Source: Arion vulgaris
Lineage: Eukaryota > Mollusca > Gastropoda > Stylommatophora > Arionidae
Assembly: GCA_020796225.1 (NCBI GenBank)
Contig: CM036755.1
Location: 78,253,772 to 78,317,771 of the forward strand
Direction of reading: 5' to 3'
Length of the DNA stretch: 64,000 bases
A model generated the notes under the pieces. That model did no database searches. It was not told where the DNA came from and saw only the letters and a program-made list of their open reading frames with translations. A program made the position numbers and the translations under genes. Positions 1 through 11,023 of this stretch are shown piece after piece (within the stretch, counting starts at the first letter, position 1; each line of letters opens with the position of its first letter).

Positions 1-631
1 AACGTTGTACAAGAAACTCAAACAATGAGATTTTCTGAACACTTTGTTGGTCAAATTCAATGATCAAAGTCATAATTTACTATGAAAGTAACTGGAACTT
101 TGTGTCAATAGTTTTTATAAAATGAACTTACATCCAGTGAATTTTAAAATGGCTATCCCCATTAACTGCTTTGTGAAGATCTGATTTAATTGAAAATTTT
201 GTGGACATAATTATGTCCACATAGTTATGTCCACAAAATGTATCTCAATTATAATGTAGTATACTTGATAAGTGAGCATCTGTGAGCAGTAGTGAGCTCG
301 ATCACAGACCCAAGCATACCTGGTACAAACCCCGGTGGGCAAGTTTGGAAGCAAATTCGTTTCGTGGGGTTTTACAAAAGGTAAAAATAGACCTCACCGT
401 TCAGAAAGCAATGGCAAACTACTGAACGTATAAGTGGTGCCTAGAAAATCAACGACTCGTTTTCTGTGGTTGATGGCTACATCCTTTGGGATATGCCACG
501 ATTTTCATTCATACTTGACAAATAATATTTGTAGGCTCTTGACATTACCTAAAAGAATGTTTTACAAGTTTTCTTCCTCTATTGATGACATACATGTGCT
601 TCCATGGTCACTAAAGTAAACTTGAACTAAC
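1..631. other. Intron 9 start of the TRANK1-like gene, no gene seen
   Basis: This stretch follows the donor site of exon 9 on the minus strand, so it is intron. A short direct repeat of TTATGTCCACA lies near 210-237. A moderately GC-rich block at about 280-425 could be a degraded SINE or retroelement end, but I cannot assign it. No coding exon is supported. Confidence 0.5.
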
Positions 632-782
632 CTGAGATATAAGGCATAAGTTTTGCAATCTCCATTGAGAAATCATTCTTCATAGAGCTCTCAGAAGCTT
701 TTTTAAATCCTGACATGAAGGCTTCACATGCACTCTGGTGTTTTCCTATCTTTGAAAGTGCCTGACCTTTCCTAAAATACCC
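632..782 (-). CDS. TRANK1-like: TRANK1-like gene, coding exon 9 (TPR module, second copy)
   Basis: This 151-nt exon reads in one frame from an AG acceptor (poly-pyrimidine then TAG, just right of 782) to a GT donor (CAG|GTTAG at 632/631). It begins in phase 0 with GYFRKGQALSKIGKH, the second half of a tetratricopeptide repeat, and continues as an amphipathic helix ending LMPYIS. It joins in frame to exon 8, which ends DPEFYK, so the junction reads DPEFYK-GYFRKG, a textbook TPR turn. Length and phase (0 to 1) equal those of exon 3, which suggests a duplicated two-exon module. The gene continues left of the window. TPRs are protein-interaction scaffolds; no enzymatic part is visible here. Confidence 0.85.
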
Positions 783-1053
783 CTACAAAAACAAGAAAGA
801 ATATGTATTAAGAGGTTTGGTTCTGCTCAAAATTTGAATGTTGGTAAAAAAATATTGATTGTTCATTTTTAATGTTACTTTTCAACTTATTAAAATTTAA
901 ATAATTAATAATAAAAACTTCACACACCACCCCCCTCCCTGTTTTATAATTAACCTCATTTATTGGAAAAATTAAGATTGATGATTAATAGCAATGTTTG
1001 TGATTAATAGCAATGTTTGACACATAGCAACAGCTATTTATGAATAATATAAT
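783..1053. other. Intron 8, AT-rich filler
   Basis: Intronic sequence upstream of exon 9. It contains A/T runs, a CCCCCCTCCC stretch near 930 and a duplicated TTGTGATTAATAGCAATG near 990-1015. I see no gene. Confidence 0.4.
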
Positions 1054-1560
1054 AGAACATGTTATATATCAAACACTTCAGTCTCTTTGCAACCTACTGT
1101 TGGATGGGGACCCTAAAATTGATGTTGAATCAATCCAGCGATTTAGGTAGTTTGGAAATACATGTATCTTCTTCTTCTTCAGCGATCTCTGGTCATGCGC
1201 TAATTTACTGTGGACCACAAACTGGGCAGTCAGCTTCAGGTCTGTCAGGTTTCCCCAAAGCTTAGTTTTCAGGTCGACTGGTGTGGCCACATGTTGCTTC
1301 TCAGCTCACCCAGGAGAGGACAGTCTTGCAGGATATGCTCCAGTGTGTTCCACCAGCTGACGCTGGCAGAGAGCTGTTTGACTTATTCCTAATTACATGT
1401 ATAAGTATAGCTGGATGCTTGAGGGCAGAGAGAAATGTGCTTAACCAGCGAGCCACAGGAAACATAAGTATGCATGCACTCCGACATCTGTTGGGGAGAC
1501 TGAGCATGCATGGGTCTGCCTGAAGTACTATGAAGTCAATTCAGTAACCAATATATCAAA
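1054..1560 (+). mobile_element. LINE-A 3' end, split by a nested LINE 3' fragment
   Basis: Positions 1090-1167 and 1403-1560 are the two halves of a LINE-A 3' end. The same sequence, uninterrupted, is found at about 27150-27345. The copy keeps the phrase that encodes a Met-His-Ala-Leu-x-x-Leu-Leu C-terminal peptide and ends near TTCAGTAACCAATA. It has decayed with stops and is not expressed as protein. It sits in intron 8 of the host gene, opposite to gene orientation. Confidence 0.65.
1168..1393 (-). mobile_element. 5'-truncated LINE 3' end, nested insertion with 9-bp TSD
   Basis: The insertion is bounded by TACATGTAT at 1159-1167 and again at 1394-1402. In minus orientation it encodes the end of a LINE ORF2, with VDLKTKLWGNLTDLKLTAQF readable, followed by GATCGCTGAAGAAGAAGAAG as a trinucleotide tail. 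The same 3' end occurs at 38.0-38.4 kb and, tandemly amplified, at 61.5-62.6 kb. Tail, truncation and TSD are the normal signs of target-primed reverse transcription. Confidence 0.75.
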
Positions 1561-1689
1561 GTAAAAACTGTTTCAAGTACTTCAAATGAACATATTAAAA
1601 AACTAAGCCTAGCTTTGTCTGCAAAATACAAGAGCTAGAAAAACATCAACTGTAGCGATATTTCATTTGGTTGACTATTTTACTTATTT

Positions 1690-2545
1690 TTGATTGGTGG
1701 AAATAGGAGGAAACACATGACCACGTAATAGTCGCACATGCTCAAAGCAGTTTATGTGGTGGTTTTCCAAATGGTTGTTCAAACCTGACAAAAAGGTTGC
1801 AAAAAGAACACCAACATGAATTAGAAGAAGAAATTATTGTTGATTGCAAATCTGCAATTATTGATTGCAGACAAGACAACCCACTGTTGTAGAGGCAGAT
1901 TCAGGCATTAATTTCTGAGAACTCATCTGAGAATGATGTAATCTTTTATATGGATGGTTCGATGATTCAATGTGTGGAGCTTGTGGACTTTCACTGCTCA
2001 AGTCGGAGGGGATGTTGTGAAGGAAGACAGTGGTAGTCTTGCCGTGACTATGAGCAGTCTCACTATGGAAATCATGGCGGTAACTAAAGCAATGATCTGG
2101 CTGGAATCACAGACTTTTATCCATGTATGTTTTCTCAGTGACTCAATGAGTATGCTCAGGAAGATTGAAATAGGAGACATTGGATGGAGTCGCTGGGGAG
2201 GTCTAAGTTGACAAAGATCAGTTTTATTTTTGTGCCAGGGCATGCAGGCGTAAGGGAGAATGAACGTGCCGATAGGCTTGCAGGTATGACTTCTATACAA
2301 AGCGGACGAGCAATGGACCAGGCTGATATTATAAATTCTCTAAGGCAGAGAGGAAGTCTACATGATAATAGTGGTGAATCCTTAACACTAACCAGACTGC
2401 AAGAATTCCAAGTCAAGTGTGGTGTATCTAGACAAGAACACTATGATGATAGCCAATGAAGAATAGTAAACCAACAAAGAACCGGGGTCGCTAGTGGCCA
2501 CACACTGAAAGACATACGGAGGGGGAGATCTGAGCGCTTATGGAC
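1690..2545 (+). pseudogene. LINE RNase H domain fragment (degenerate)
   Basis: Reading with frameshifts, this stretch shows the RNase HI catalytic pattern. YMDGS is near 1950, TMEIMAVTKAM near 2070, SDSMSM near 2140, and PGHAGVRENERADRLAG near 2240-2285. It is the C-terminal RNase H of an I/Jockey-type non-LTR retrotransposon, which degrades the RNA of the RNA:DNA hybrid. At least two frame breaks separate the motifs, one near 1960-1975 and one near 2185. The 3' end carries a GATGATGATCC-like tail near 2565-2575. It is related to, but distinct from, the LINE-C copies at 4.8, 20.2, 40.5 and 52.2 kb. Confidence 0.7.
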
Positions 2546-2599
2546 TAATAGGTTCGACATGCAGTGATGATGATCCAAGACTAAACTAAAACAATAAAC

Positions 2600-2820
2600 T
2601 TCAAATCAATAATTTAAGCATAATTATAAGTATTTGCTTACCTTAATCATGATACATTTTAAATTTTATAAATTTATAATTTTTAAGCATAATTATAAGT
2701 ATGTCTTTGGTCCATGATACATTTTTAAATTTATAAATTTATAATTTTTAAGCATATTATAAGTATGTGCTACCTTAGGTCCATGATACATTTTTTAAAA
2801 ATTTTATAAGACTCCTTTTT
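2600..2820. repeat. Imperfect AT-rich tandem repeat, about 75 bp x3
   Basis: Three successive copies contain TTTAAGCATAATTATAAGTAT followed by CCATGATACATTTTTAAA. Copies start near 2613, 2681 and 2746. The repeat diverges by small indels. It lies just after the 3' tail of a LINE fragment. No coding function is seen. Confidence 0.65.
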
Positions 2821-3105
2821 ATAAATTAAAACTTTTTTATTACGATTTTAACATTTAAAACTGAATTTCCCCAAAATATTTGTTTCCTGCGTATCAAATA
2901 TCCTGAAATCTCAACTAATATAAAGGCTAACAACATGAAACATGTTGTTTATTCCTCATACAAGTTCGAACAGGGAAGAATGGATCTTTATTGATGGCAG
3001 CATGGCCAGCTTTCACAATATTATCATTATGTTTAGAAACATCATTGGAATCCTGCGATGCATTAAACAATTTGAAAGACAAAAATTAAATGGTTTGGTT
3101 ACCTA

Positions 3106-3247
3106 TCGAGAATTAAACCAAATTTACTACCATCACGCTCATATAACAAGCGACAACAAAGTCTCAGAACGAGGATAGATATTAAACAAAATTTACTACA
3201 TCACGCTCTTTAACAAGCGCAAAAAGTCTCAAGTCGAGGATAGATAA
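3106..3247. repeat. Direct duplication of about 65 bp
   Basis: Two adjacent copies share AATTTACTAC, ATCACGCTC, AACAAGCG, AAAGTCTCA and GAGGATAGATA. They start near 3115 and 3182. A small local tandem duplication, now diverged. Confidence 0.55.
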
Positions 3248-4783
3248 CATTACAGAGATTCTCCAACAACATGGACTAACAACTACAAATGCAACACACC
3301 TGGCCCAAGACAGAAAAATACAACTTCCCACATTGCTTCACAGCATATGTGGATATAAAGATTTTGGAAGGGAATGTAGAGATTGGACAATATGAAAGCT
3401 GAACTCTAAATTTACGATTTTTCCAAATAGTTGAGCAACTTCAAATGAGGTCCTCAAACGCATTCTCGTTGTTACATCTAGTTGCAGTCTTTTAAATCAT
3501 TCCTTTTTACTTTCGAAAAGCTCCAGCTCCCTCCTTTTGAAAATATCGATGTTCTTTGTGCCGTGTTCTTCATGTTTGTATTGAGATGTCTTCGCAGTTT
3601 TGATAGTTTCATGGCCTCGTTGGACAATACATCGTAACATAACACACACTGCGGTAGTTGATTGTGTTCTGGGCCTGTACATGTATAACCAATTGACATA
3701 TATTGCTTGCAATAATGTCAGCACTATTAAGATGACAGGAAGAGGTTTCATTTTGCCTTGAACAAGACGCACCATCATTAGCATCATCAATACATTTGCA
3801 TTTCAATTTTAGACAGCGATCCATCCTGGAACTCAGCGAAAATGTATTGTAGCAAAATCCAATGCACGCCAACGTTATTTATCCTATCTTTCCCAAGATC
3901 GTTTCAGCCAATTACTTACTTAAATTTCATTCTTCTAGCATTGGAGCTATTAAAACACCACCCCAACAGTCAAGCTGGCTTCAATTTCTCAGACTGTGGG
4001 AAACTTCAAATCATCTTTCATTTTGTCCTGTCAGACATTTAGAGTCCCTTGATTTCAAAAGTAGAACTAGTTTACCACTGTTTTTATACACGTTTTTAAA
4101 ATTGCAATGTCAAAGATCATAATATTTCTTAAAGTGTTTGAAGACCCCTTGTGAGTACTGTGTGGACCCAGGGGGGTCAGAAGATCCCAATTTGGGAAAA
4201 GCTGATTTAGAGTGCTGCTGTCATTGATTAGTTGCGTCAGTACTATGAAAACTATGTGTATGGTTCTGGTGTTGACTATGTGTGGTTTGAACGCCCAGCT
4301 GGTGCCAACAGCCACATTTTGAATATTTCTATGACATCTTATGATGCTATTTTGTTGCAATAATGAGTTTAACAAATAATGAGAATAATGCATAGATTGT
4401 ATTTTGTGCAGAACTCTAGCAATCTTTGCCAGTTTTCATTCATGCACCCAATATTGTGTTTATCAATACAGACTGGCCAAGAGTTCAGTCTGATCCTACA
4501 TAAGCATTAAAATCACCAACTATATGTGATCTGTCCTTGGTACCGTCTTCACTGCATTATCTAGGTCCCAATAGCAGTTGCCTTCACATCTTACTCTAGT
4601 GTGAGTGTTGGTATATAGGCCATGATGAATGTTGGTGAATATGCCATGATAAGTGCGAGAGAACAGCACAAGGTCAATAATTTCAAGGATAGTGTTCCTT
4701 CATATCCTTTGACTGGAATATCAATCATTTACACTAATGAGCCTAAATGTACAGATTTATCTCAGTTTTATTTATTACAATAA
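3248..4783. other. Intron 8, no recognisable gene or element
   Basis: Only short ORFs without family resemblance occur here. I find no splice-site-bounded exon in phase with the host gene. The region may hold decayed repeats that I cannot name. Confidence 0.35.
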
Positions 4784-4795
4784 AAATAAATGTGT

Positions 4796-4899
4796 TTCAT
4801 TTTCAGTTTGGAATATCTTCATTGCACTCCAGACATGTCCATAGGTGCTCCGATCTCCTTCGCAAAATATCTTCAACAGCATCCAGTGACTGACCGTTT
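4796..4899 (-). mobile_element. LINE-C, 104-bp 5'-truncated copy with 12-bp TSD
   Basis: AAATAAATGTGT flanks the insert at 4784-4795 and 4900-4911. The insert matches the 3' end of LINE-C: rightward it reads TTCAGTTTGGAATATCTTC, CATTGCACTCC and GACATGTCC. In its own orientation it ends with a GATATTCCAAACTGAAA tail. It is the shortest of four LINE-C copies here. Confidence 0.8.
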
Positions 4900-5069
4900 A
4901 AATAAATGTGTATTTAACTAAATGTGGTTGTTATTGCCCATTCATTTGTGAATTTTGATATAAACTTGCTTATGCAGAATAATATAAAATTGACTATAAT
5001 TTACATAAAATATTTGAAAATCGTTATTGGGGAGAAAAACACTAATGGAGACAAAATGGTATATCCAAC

Positions 5070-5320
5070 CTTGTAGAATTCTGGATCAGTGTTTATACTC
5101 TGTTCTGCAAACATCAAAGCATCAGAATAAGCTTCCATTTTAAAAAAAACTGCAGAAATGTTGCTGTGAAGGCATGCTGTTTCTTTATATAAATTACTGA
5201 AATTTAAACTAATGAGCAGTGCTATTTGGTAGATCTTAACAGCCTTTTCATAATCCTTGTTTGCGAAAGCTCTCCTGCCAAGTTCCCGAATCAGTTCCAA
5301 TCTTTTTCGCACACCCTCTT
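5070..5320 (-). CDS. TRANK1-like: TRANK1-like gene, coding exon 8 (TPRs)
   Basis: This 251-nt exon enters in phase 1 from a TTTACAG acceptor at 5322-5321 and leaves in phase 0 after AAG|GTTGGA at 5070/5069. That donor is GT but weak beyond the first two bases. It encodes GVRKRLELIRELGRRAFANK and later HSNISAVFFKMEAYSDALMF. These are two TPR units with the usual small residue at position 8 and Ala-Phe at 20. It ends NTDPEFYK, the third helix border, completed by exon 9. Upstream it continues exon 7 through a shared Glu codon. The layout parallels exon 2, which ends EIDPSYTK at the same repeat position. Role inferred: protein-protein interaction. Confidence 0.88.
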
Positions 5321-5643
5321 CTGTAAAGTATAGATATTGAGTTAGTTATTCAAAGTCCTAATGACAAAAAATCTTCAAACTTAAAAAGCATACAAAGTTT
5401 AGTACAATGCACAAATGTCAAGATATGCCAATAAATGTATGCAAAGTAGGTTATATACAGTACAGTTTTCATGAACATATGGCCTGAATCTGATGTTGAC
5501 TGGCAAAGAATATATATAACAAAATTTAAGTATGAAACATTCACTCTTTCTAATTTTTTTCTTTTCTACAATCCGGTTTTGCCTCACAGCATCAGGATAA
5601 GAGGAGATTTCTAAAATGGGCCCTTGTGTGCACTTCATAAATA

Positions 5644-7791
5644 TAGTCTGTCCATTAATTCGTGAGCACGTTTGAAATTGATTTTCTGAAAACTACCTGT
5701 TGGATCTCAGTGATTTTTGCATGCAGCCTTAGAATATCCATGACGCTAAAATAAAGCTAACCAGTAGTCCATAGATGCTACGGATTTTGCACATCGGCAA
5801 TTCCTTTGATCTTTTATGACAATTGCAAATACGGGGCTCAAATTTTAGATTTTACAGTAATCCTAGAATTTGTCCATGTCAATTCTATTCATAGGTGTAT
5901 CTCCATATTAACTTGATAGGTCAAGTAATTAAGTGTGTTGCCCTTTATGTGCAATCGTGAACTTGGATACAATATGCAACAGTTAGTCCTCCCTTCGGTC
6001 ACCATTAGACCCCAGGGTGTCTTAACTTCACCACAAATTGTATGATGGTAGACGCATTTGGATATGGAAATGTATACGTTGCTATTTCTCAGTCTGTAAT
6101 CAAAATATGATTTGTATCATCTCGAATCTGACGATTCCATGAGGTTGATAATTGTTACTGGCTGGACAAATTGTAATCCATCTCGGTGCCAGTACTCGTC
6201 TTCCTCTCGGAGCACATGTTCAACACACTTCTTCCAGAACTGCATGTCTATCATTGAGAGGGACTCACGTGTCAGAACTTCAACATCACACATTTTAAAC
6301 GTCCTGTTCTGTTCGGCAACTTGCCCTTTTACTTTAGCCCAGACAAGCTCTATCGGATTGAGGTGAGCATGATATGGAGGTAGTCGCAAAGACGTGTGGC
6401 CGTATTCCAATGATTTTGTCAATATGAAACACCTTGTCTTATTTGTCATCCTCACCAGGTGCAACAACTCGGGTTTCAAATATGTATCATCGAAGCTGAC
6501 ATTTTCCTTAGCAAGCCAAGTCCTAATTTGATCTTTTGTATTTGATGCAGTTGGTACTTTGTCTTCCGCTGATACTGCGTTGTGATAGGATGCATTATCC
6601 ATTACCAAGCATGATGGTCTGTTTAGAATTGGAAGTAGATCTTTCTCCATCCAGTGTCTGTAAATATGTCCATTCATTTCTGTGTGGTAGTCCCTACCGT
6701 CGGTACTTTTGATTGGAAAATAAGTCCAGCGTCATGGACAAGACCTTCTTCACTGCTTCCTGCATGTGTTAGTATAATACGCTGGCCTTTGCTGCTTGGT
6801 ATTTTTCTTTTTTTGTTCACCGTCTACTGATTGCCATTCTTTAGCATTGGTGTGGTGAGCATTGACCCAGGATTCGTCCAAATATACAATATCATAGCCT
6901 TGCCTCCGCCGCTCACGGATCTGCCTCAGGTATTTACTTGAGGGGGCAATTAAATGTGGCTTTTCACAAATAATATTCCTGCCGCCTATAGTTTTTCTGA
7001 AGGTGAAGCCGGGGGCTCTTACAATTTTCCATAGAGTACTTTTAGAAATGTCTATGCTGCAATCTGATTGCAGTTTTAATTTCAGTTTCCTGAAAGTAAC
7101 AAGTTGATTTGTCGTAAACATTTTCAAGAGCTCCCGTCTTATGACATCTATGTCAAAGTCGGCAATTGTTCTTTTCCTTCCTTGCTTGACATTAGTGCAC
7201 TTTGTGTCTTGTTACCAAGCGCCAGTTGCGTTCGTTTCTCAGGTTATGAATATCGCAATATAGATGACCTCTCTTAGATTCCCTACGAAGTGTTGGTATA
7301 GTAAAACTGTAACCTTCTGCATTGTTATAAATGTGCACTTCAGACTCATTATGAATGTGATATCAATGTCAGTTTTGATAAGCCAACAAATATGATACAA
7401 TAGCTTCATACAAATAGCCAGATACACCTATAACTATACAACGGTATCCCAATTATAACGTCATATGCTTTCCGCTTTCAAAGTCGACTGGTTCGGTGCG
7501 GAATTCCCGTGAAATTGTTGTTTACCACGATATTTCAATGTTACCATAATGTATTTTTAGAACAACGCGTCTGTATACCGTAGATCTGTTACTATTGTGT
7601 ACAATCGGGGTGAGGTTGATTTTAATATAACCTGAAGAAGAAATATTTCAAACTACATCAAATTTTCTTGGAAAAAATATTTCTCTAGCGTCATGGATAT
7701 TCTAAGGCTGCTTGCAAAAATCACTGAGATCCAACAGGTAGTTTTCGAGAAAATCAATTTCAAACGTGCTCACGAATTAATGGACAGACTA
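5644..7791 (-). mobile_element. IS630/Tc1/mariner-type DNA transposon, DD82E spacing, TA TSD
   Basis: A complete 2148-bp element with about 105-bp terminal inverted repeats at 5644-5748 and 7686-7791. They begin TAGTCTGTCCATTAATTCG and differ by only one small indel and about one base. TA dinucleotides at 5642-5643 and 7792-7793 are the target duplication of this superfamily. Inside is a minus-strand transposase broken by frameshifts. The near-identical inverted repeats argue for a fairly recent insertion into intron 7 of the host gene. Confidence 0.88.
6117..7190 (-). pseudogene. DDE transposase of the DD82E-like element, frameshifted
   Basis: The transposase cuts and rejoins element ends in the nucleus. 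The N-terminal part (7190 to about 6750) holds a helix-turn-helix-like stretch, with VTFRKLKLKLQSDCSIDISK near 7095. It then has the first catalytic Asp in VYLDESWVNAHHTN near 6885. The C-terminal part (6677 to 6117) holds the second Asp in CLVMDNASYH (codon 6597-6599) and the Glu in NPIELVWAKVK (codon 6348-6350). Exactly 82 residues separate the last two. A frame break lies in an A-rich run near 6800-6810 and a second near 6700, so no intact protein can be made. The DD82E arrangement has, to my knowledge, been described for the Sailor lineage; that assignment is from memory. Confidence 0.82.
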
Positions 7792-7799
7792 TAGCGTCT

Positions 7800-8110
7800 T
7801 TCGTCAGCTCTGTTATTTCTGAGGTCCACCTTTGCGTGACCAGCCTTTTGATTTGTATCCATTGTATCGGAGTAACATTGCTCTTTGAGGTGCACTATCT
7901 ATTGGTAATCTGCTTATGTGACCGAACCATTTAATTTGTTGTTTCTTGATGAAGTTCAGTTCTGATGTTGTACCCACTTTTTTCCTGATGTCATTTCTCA
8001 ACCTGTCTCTTCTTGTTACCCCCAGCATTCTGTGCAGACACTTCATCTCTGTTGTGACTAGTTTTCTTCTATCATTTGATGTCAGCGTCCAGGTTTAGCA
8101 CTGGTAGCAT
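7800..8110 (-). pseudogene. LINE ORF2 C-terminal fragment
   Basis: The minus strand encodes EMKCLHRMLGVTRRDRLRND, then KKQQIKWFGHISRLPID near 7915, then a basic tail. This is the conserved C-terminal region that follows the RT of many invertebrate non-LTR elements. The same family recurs on the plus strand at 15.34-15.64 kb. No RT core is attached, so it is a fragment. Confidence 0.7.
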
Positions 8111-8449
8111 AATGTGGGAAGAAAATGAACATTGCTCTTTTGTGTTCATGGTGACATGTTAGCATTTTAAAATTGGCACCATTTGTCCTATCATTTGATT
8201 TGCTTTGTATGAAACATTATTATTGACTAGACATGAAATTTTCTAAAAAATTGTACTTACACACTCTAAACAGTGTTATGTTAGGCATATTTTAACACTT
8301 TCACATCATTTTAGTGATATGGACAGTCATTTTGGCAGTGTGAAACTTGACACACATCATGTACTTGACACCTCCCTATCTTCAGTATTATTTCATTAAA
8401 TTATTAAGATTATATAGAAAAAAAGTGCAGAAATAAATTTTTTTTAAAT
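8111..8449. other. Intron 7, AT-rich, nothing recognised
   Basis: AT-rich sequence between two opposite LINE fragments. No exon, repeat or motif is supported. Confidence 0.35.
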
Positions 8450-9880
8450 TAACAACAATATCTAACATACTCTCGGAAGAAGAGGTAAAAGAGGCCATTA
8501 GGGCACAGAGGAAAAATAAAGCACCAGGCAAAGATGGAGTATGCACAGAAATGCTTATGGTGGAAGAAGCAGAAACACCAAGACTCCTGTGCAAAATTCT
8601 AAATGGTATATGGGATAAAGAAATAATTCCAGAAGAATGGAGAATAGGCTCTATTATCAAGTTACCAAATAAAAGGGACTTAGGAAATTGCAACAACTGA
8701 AGAGGAATAACTCTGGTATCATTAACAAGTCAAATATTTAGTAGAGTGATTCTTCAAAGAATGAAAGTAGAACTAGACAACAAAATTAGGATAGAACAAG
8801 CAGGTTTCAGGAAAGTAGCACTGGACAACAAAATTAGGATAGAACAAGCAGGTTTCAGGAAAGTAGGACTGGACAACAAAATTAGGATAGAACAAGCAGG
8901 TTTCAGGAAAGTAGCACTGGACAACAAAATTAGGATAGAACAAGCAGGTTTCAGGAAAGTAGCACTGGACAACAAAATTAGGATAGAACAAGCAGGTTTT
9001 AGGAAAGTAGCACTGGACAACAAAATTAGGATAGAACAATCAGGTTTCAGGAAAGTAGCACTGGACAACAAAATTAGGACAGAACAAGCAGGTTTCAGGA
9101 AAGGAAGATCATGCATAGACCACATTTTAGCACTGCGACAGATAGTTGAACAAAGCAATGAATGGAATAGTTCCATTTACATGGCTTTTGTTGACTTTTA
9201 AAAAGCATTCGATAGCCTGCACAGGGAATCGCTATAGAAGATACTCCGTCATTATGGAATACCAATAAAGATGGTTAGTGTAATTAAAGCATTATATACA
9301 GATTTTCAGTGTTTAGTAGTATGCAATATCCAGCTGACAGAGTGTTTCGAGGTCAATACAGGAGTTAGACAGGGGTGTACTCTTTACCCATTCCTGTTTA
9401 ACCTTGCCATAGACTGGTTGATGAGAGAAACCATAAAGGATAACAACAGAGGCATTCGATGGACACTTACATCAGTTCTGGAAGATTTGGATTATGCTGA
9501 TGTTATTGGTCTTTTGACCAGGAGATACAAGGATGCTCAAAGGAAATTAGATATACTTTCCAGAACAGCTCAAATAATAGGACTTAAAATAAATATAGCA
9601 AAAACAAAGGTAATGAGAAATAATCATAAATTTGAGAACCCAATTGTATTACAAAATGAAGTCATAGAGGAAGTTCAGGATTTTGTATACCTGGGAAGTT
9701 CAGTATTGCCAGATGGAGATTAAGAAAAGGATATCATCGAAAAAATCAAGAAAGCAAGACAAACTTTTGCGATGCTCAAAAAATTTGGAAAACAAAAGGA
9801 CTAAATCTTAGGACAAAACTTAAAATATATAGAAGTAATGTACTGGGAGTGCTATTATACAGTAGTGAATGCTCTATTGT
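8450..9880 (+). pseudogene. LINE reverse transcriptase with internal 48-bp tandem repeats
   Basis: Reverse transcriptase of a non-LTR retrotransposon, readable in one main frame with a few stops. The opening has EEVKEAIRAQRKNKAPGKDG (about 8473), then the fingers motif EQAGFRKGRSCIDHI (about 9085). MAFVDF-stop-KAFDS (about 9180) is the first catalytic Asp region, NTGVRQGCTLYPFLFNL is near 9355, and DLDYADVIGLL is near 9485. The last motif has lost the second Asp of Y/FADD. VYLGSSVLPDGD near 9690 is the thumb border. Internal stops and the changed catalytic site mean it is dead. A run of seven 16-residue repeats is inserted in frame (8763-9098). Confidence 0.85.
8763..9098 (+). repeat. Seven 48-bp in-frame tandem repeats inside the RT
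   Basis: Seven units of exactly 48 bp each encode V-A-L-D-N-K-I-R-I-E-Q-A-G-F-R-K, with few substitutions (one unit has Q-S-G, one has R-T-E). The repeated peptide is the conserved LINE RT segment that normally occurs once just before GRSCIDHI. Because 48 is a multiple of three the ORF stays open through the array. Confidence 0.95.
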
Positions 9881-10132
9881 ATATATTGATATTGGATATA
9901 TTGTATATAAAATATATTGTACATACTATATATTGAAAAATAAGGACACATTTTTCAGTTATCTTATTAAATGATAATACCAATATTGATGTATTGCTCA
10001 CAGTATGACTGAAAAAAATTAATGTTATTAAAAAATTTATATAATATTAATGAGCGAGCTGAGCTTGATGTGATGAAACTAATTATTCGATGTTTGGTGT
10101 CATTTTTGTCATACAAGGAAGAGAACTCTTTT
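9881..10132. other. AT-rich spacer with TATA-type low complexity
   Basis: Contains runs such as ATATTGTATATA at 9890-9930, then unassigned intron sequence. No gene seen. Confidence 0.4.
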
Positions 10133-10345
10133 TCGTACCACGAGGTATATTGGGTAATACAGTGTTAGGTCCGTAATTTTCATTGACCGTCGGCACACAT
10201 GATCAACATCACGTCGGCCGTCTTTACGTCACATTGATTTTCCTGGTACCCAATTAAGGGTGGGTCGACCTGAGAACCATTACTGTCTGAAAAATATTCC
10301 ACGCCCACTGTGGAATTGAACCCGCAGCACTAAGAAGCAAATACT
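10133..10345 (-). mobile_element. SINE2, old diverged copy
   Basis: In minus orientation it shares blocks with the two better SINE2 copies: GGGTTCAATTCCAC (B-box region), TCTCAGGTCGACCCA, TTGGGTACCAG, GTGTGCCGACGGTCAATGA, CCTAACACTGTATT and the end ATACCTCGTGGTA. The A-box region is poorly kept. Clear TSDs are not visible. Confidence 0.65.
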
Positions 10346-10890
10346 GTTTCATTTTGTGTAAGGCCTATGAGTATAAATATTTTTTAGTATTTTGTTTTTT
10401 TTTCTTTCAAAATAGTTATGCTACAGTAATCTAATTTTCTCAAACATATATCACCTGATGTAAAATATTACTGTATTCCACATCCGATTAGAAACAATTT
10501 AATATATAATGTCATATTTTAGAAAAACAGTACTAGCGTTATAAAGGTTTAAACTACTTGACATTAAATGTTAAATATGAATTGCAGAATAAATGCATTC
10601 AGAGGTCATAATAATACAGAGCGAAAGGGTTAATGCTCAATGTTTGTACTTCTATTTTTTTTACTTTTTATTACCACTATTGCAGCCATTTCAATAAAAT
10701 GCTAAAATTTCAGTAACAAAAGTGGTATAGAAATAGTTACAGTTCTTATTCACAAATGAAATTTTTCAGTTTGATTTTTCCTCACAATGTGACATCATTT
10801 ATACTGTCTTGAAAAGTACATTAACTTTAATCAAATAATGAGATTTTTATATTTCCCAATGTATACTTTTGCATTCTTTTTATTCCATAC
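10346..10890. other. Intron 7, no gene
   Basis: AT-rich intron immediately downstream of exon 7. Nothing recognisable apart from short homopolymer runs. Confidence 0.35.
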
Positions 10891-11023
10891 CTGGGGTTTT
10901 CATAGCATCCTTTAGTCGTTTATGAATGATGTGGTCTGAAGGGAGGTACTGAAAAGGATATTTTCCTGTTCCATCAACTTCAGTTGCCAGACACCCATGA
11001 GAAAGCAGATCTCTGCAGATAAC
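10891..11023 (-). CDS. TRANK1-like: TRANK1-like gene, coding exon 7 (ankyrin-like)
   Basis: A 133-nt exon, phase 0 to 1, from acceptor CTTTACAG (11025-11024) to donor CCAG|GTATGG (10891/10890). It encodes VICRDLLSHGCLATEVDGTG followed by KYPFQYLPSDHII and a basic helix. The spacing of LL-x-HG and D-G-x-G-x-x-P resembles an ankyrin repeat in TPR-and-ankyrin proteins. Its first codon directly follows SKRTSE of exon 6. The pieces read as one ankyrin-like block before the TPRs of exon 8 begin. Confidence 0.85.

Noticed and set aside
8754..9176. Antisense 140- and 88-codon ORFs over the 48-bp array
   Set aside because: Shadow of the RT repeat on the other strand.
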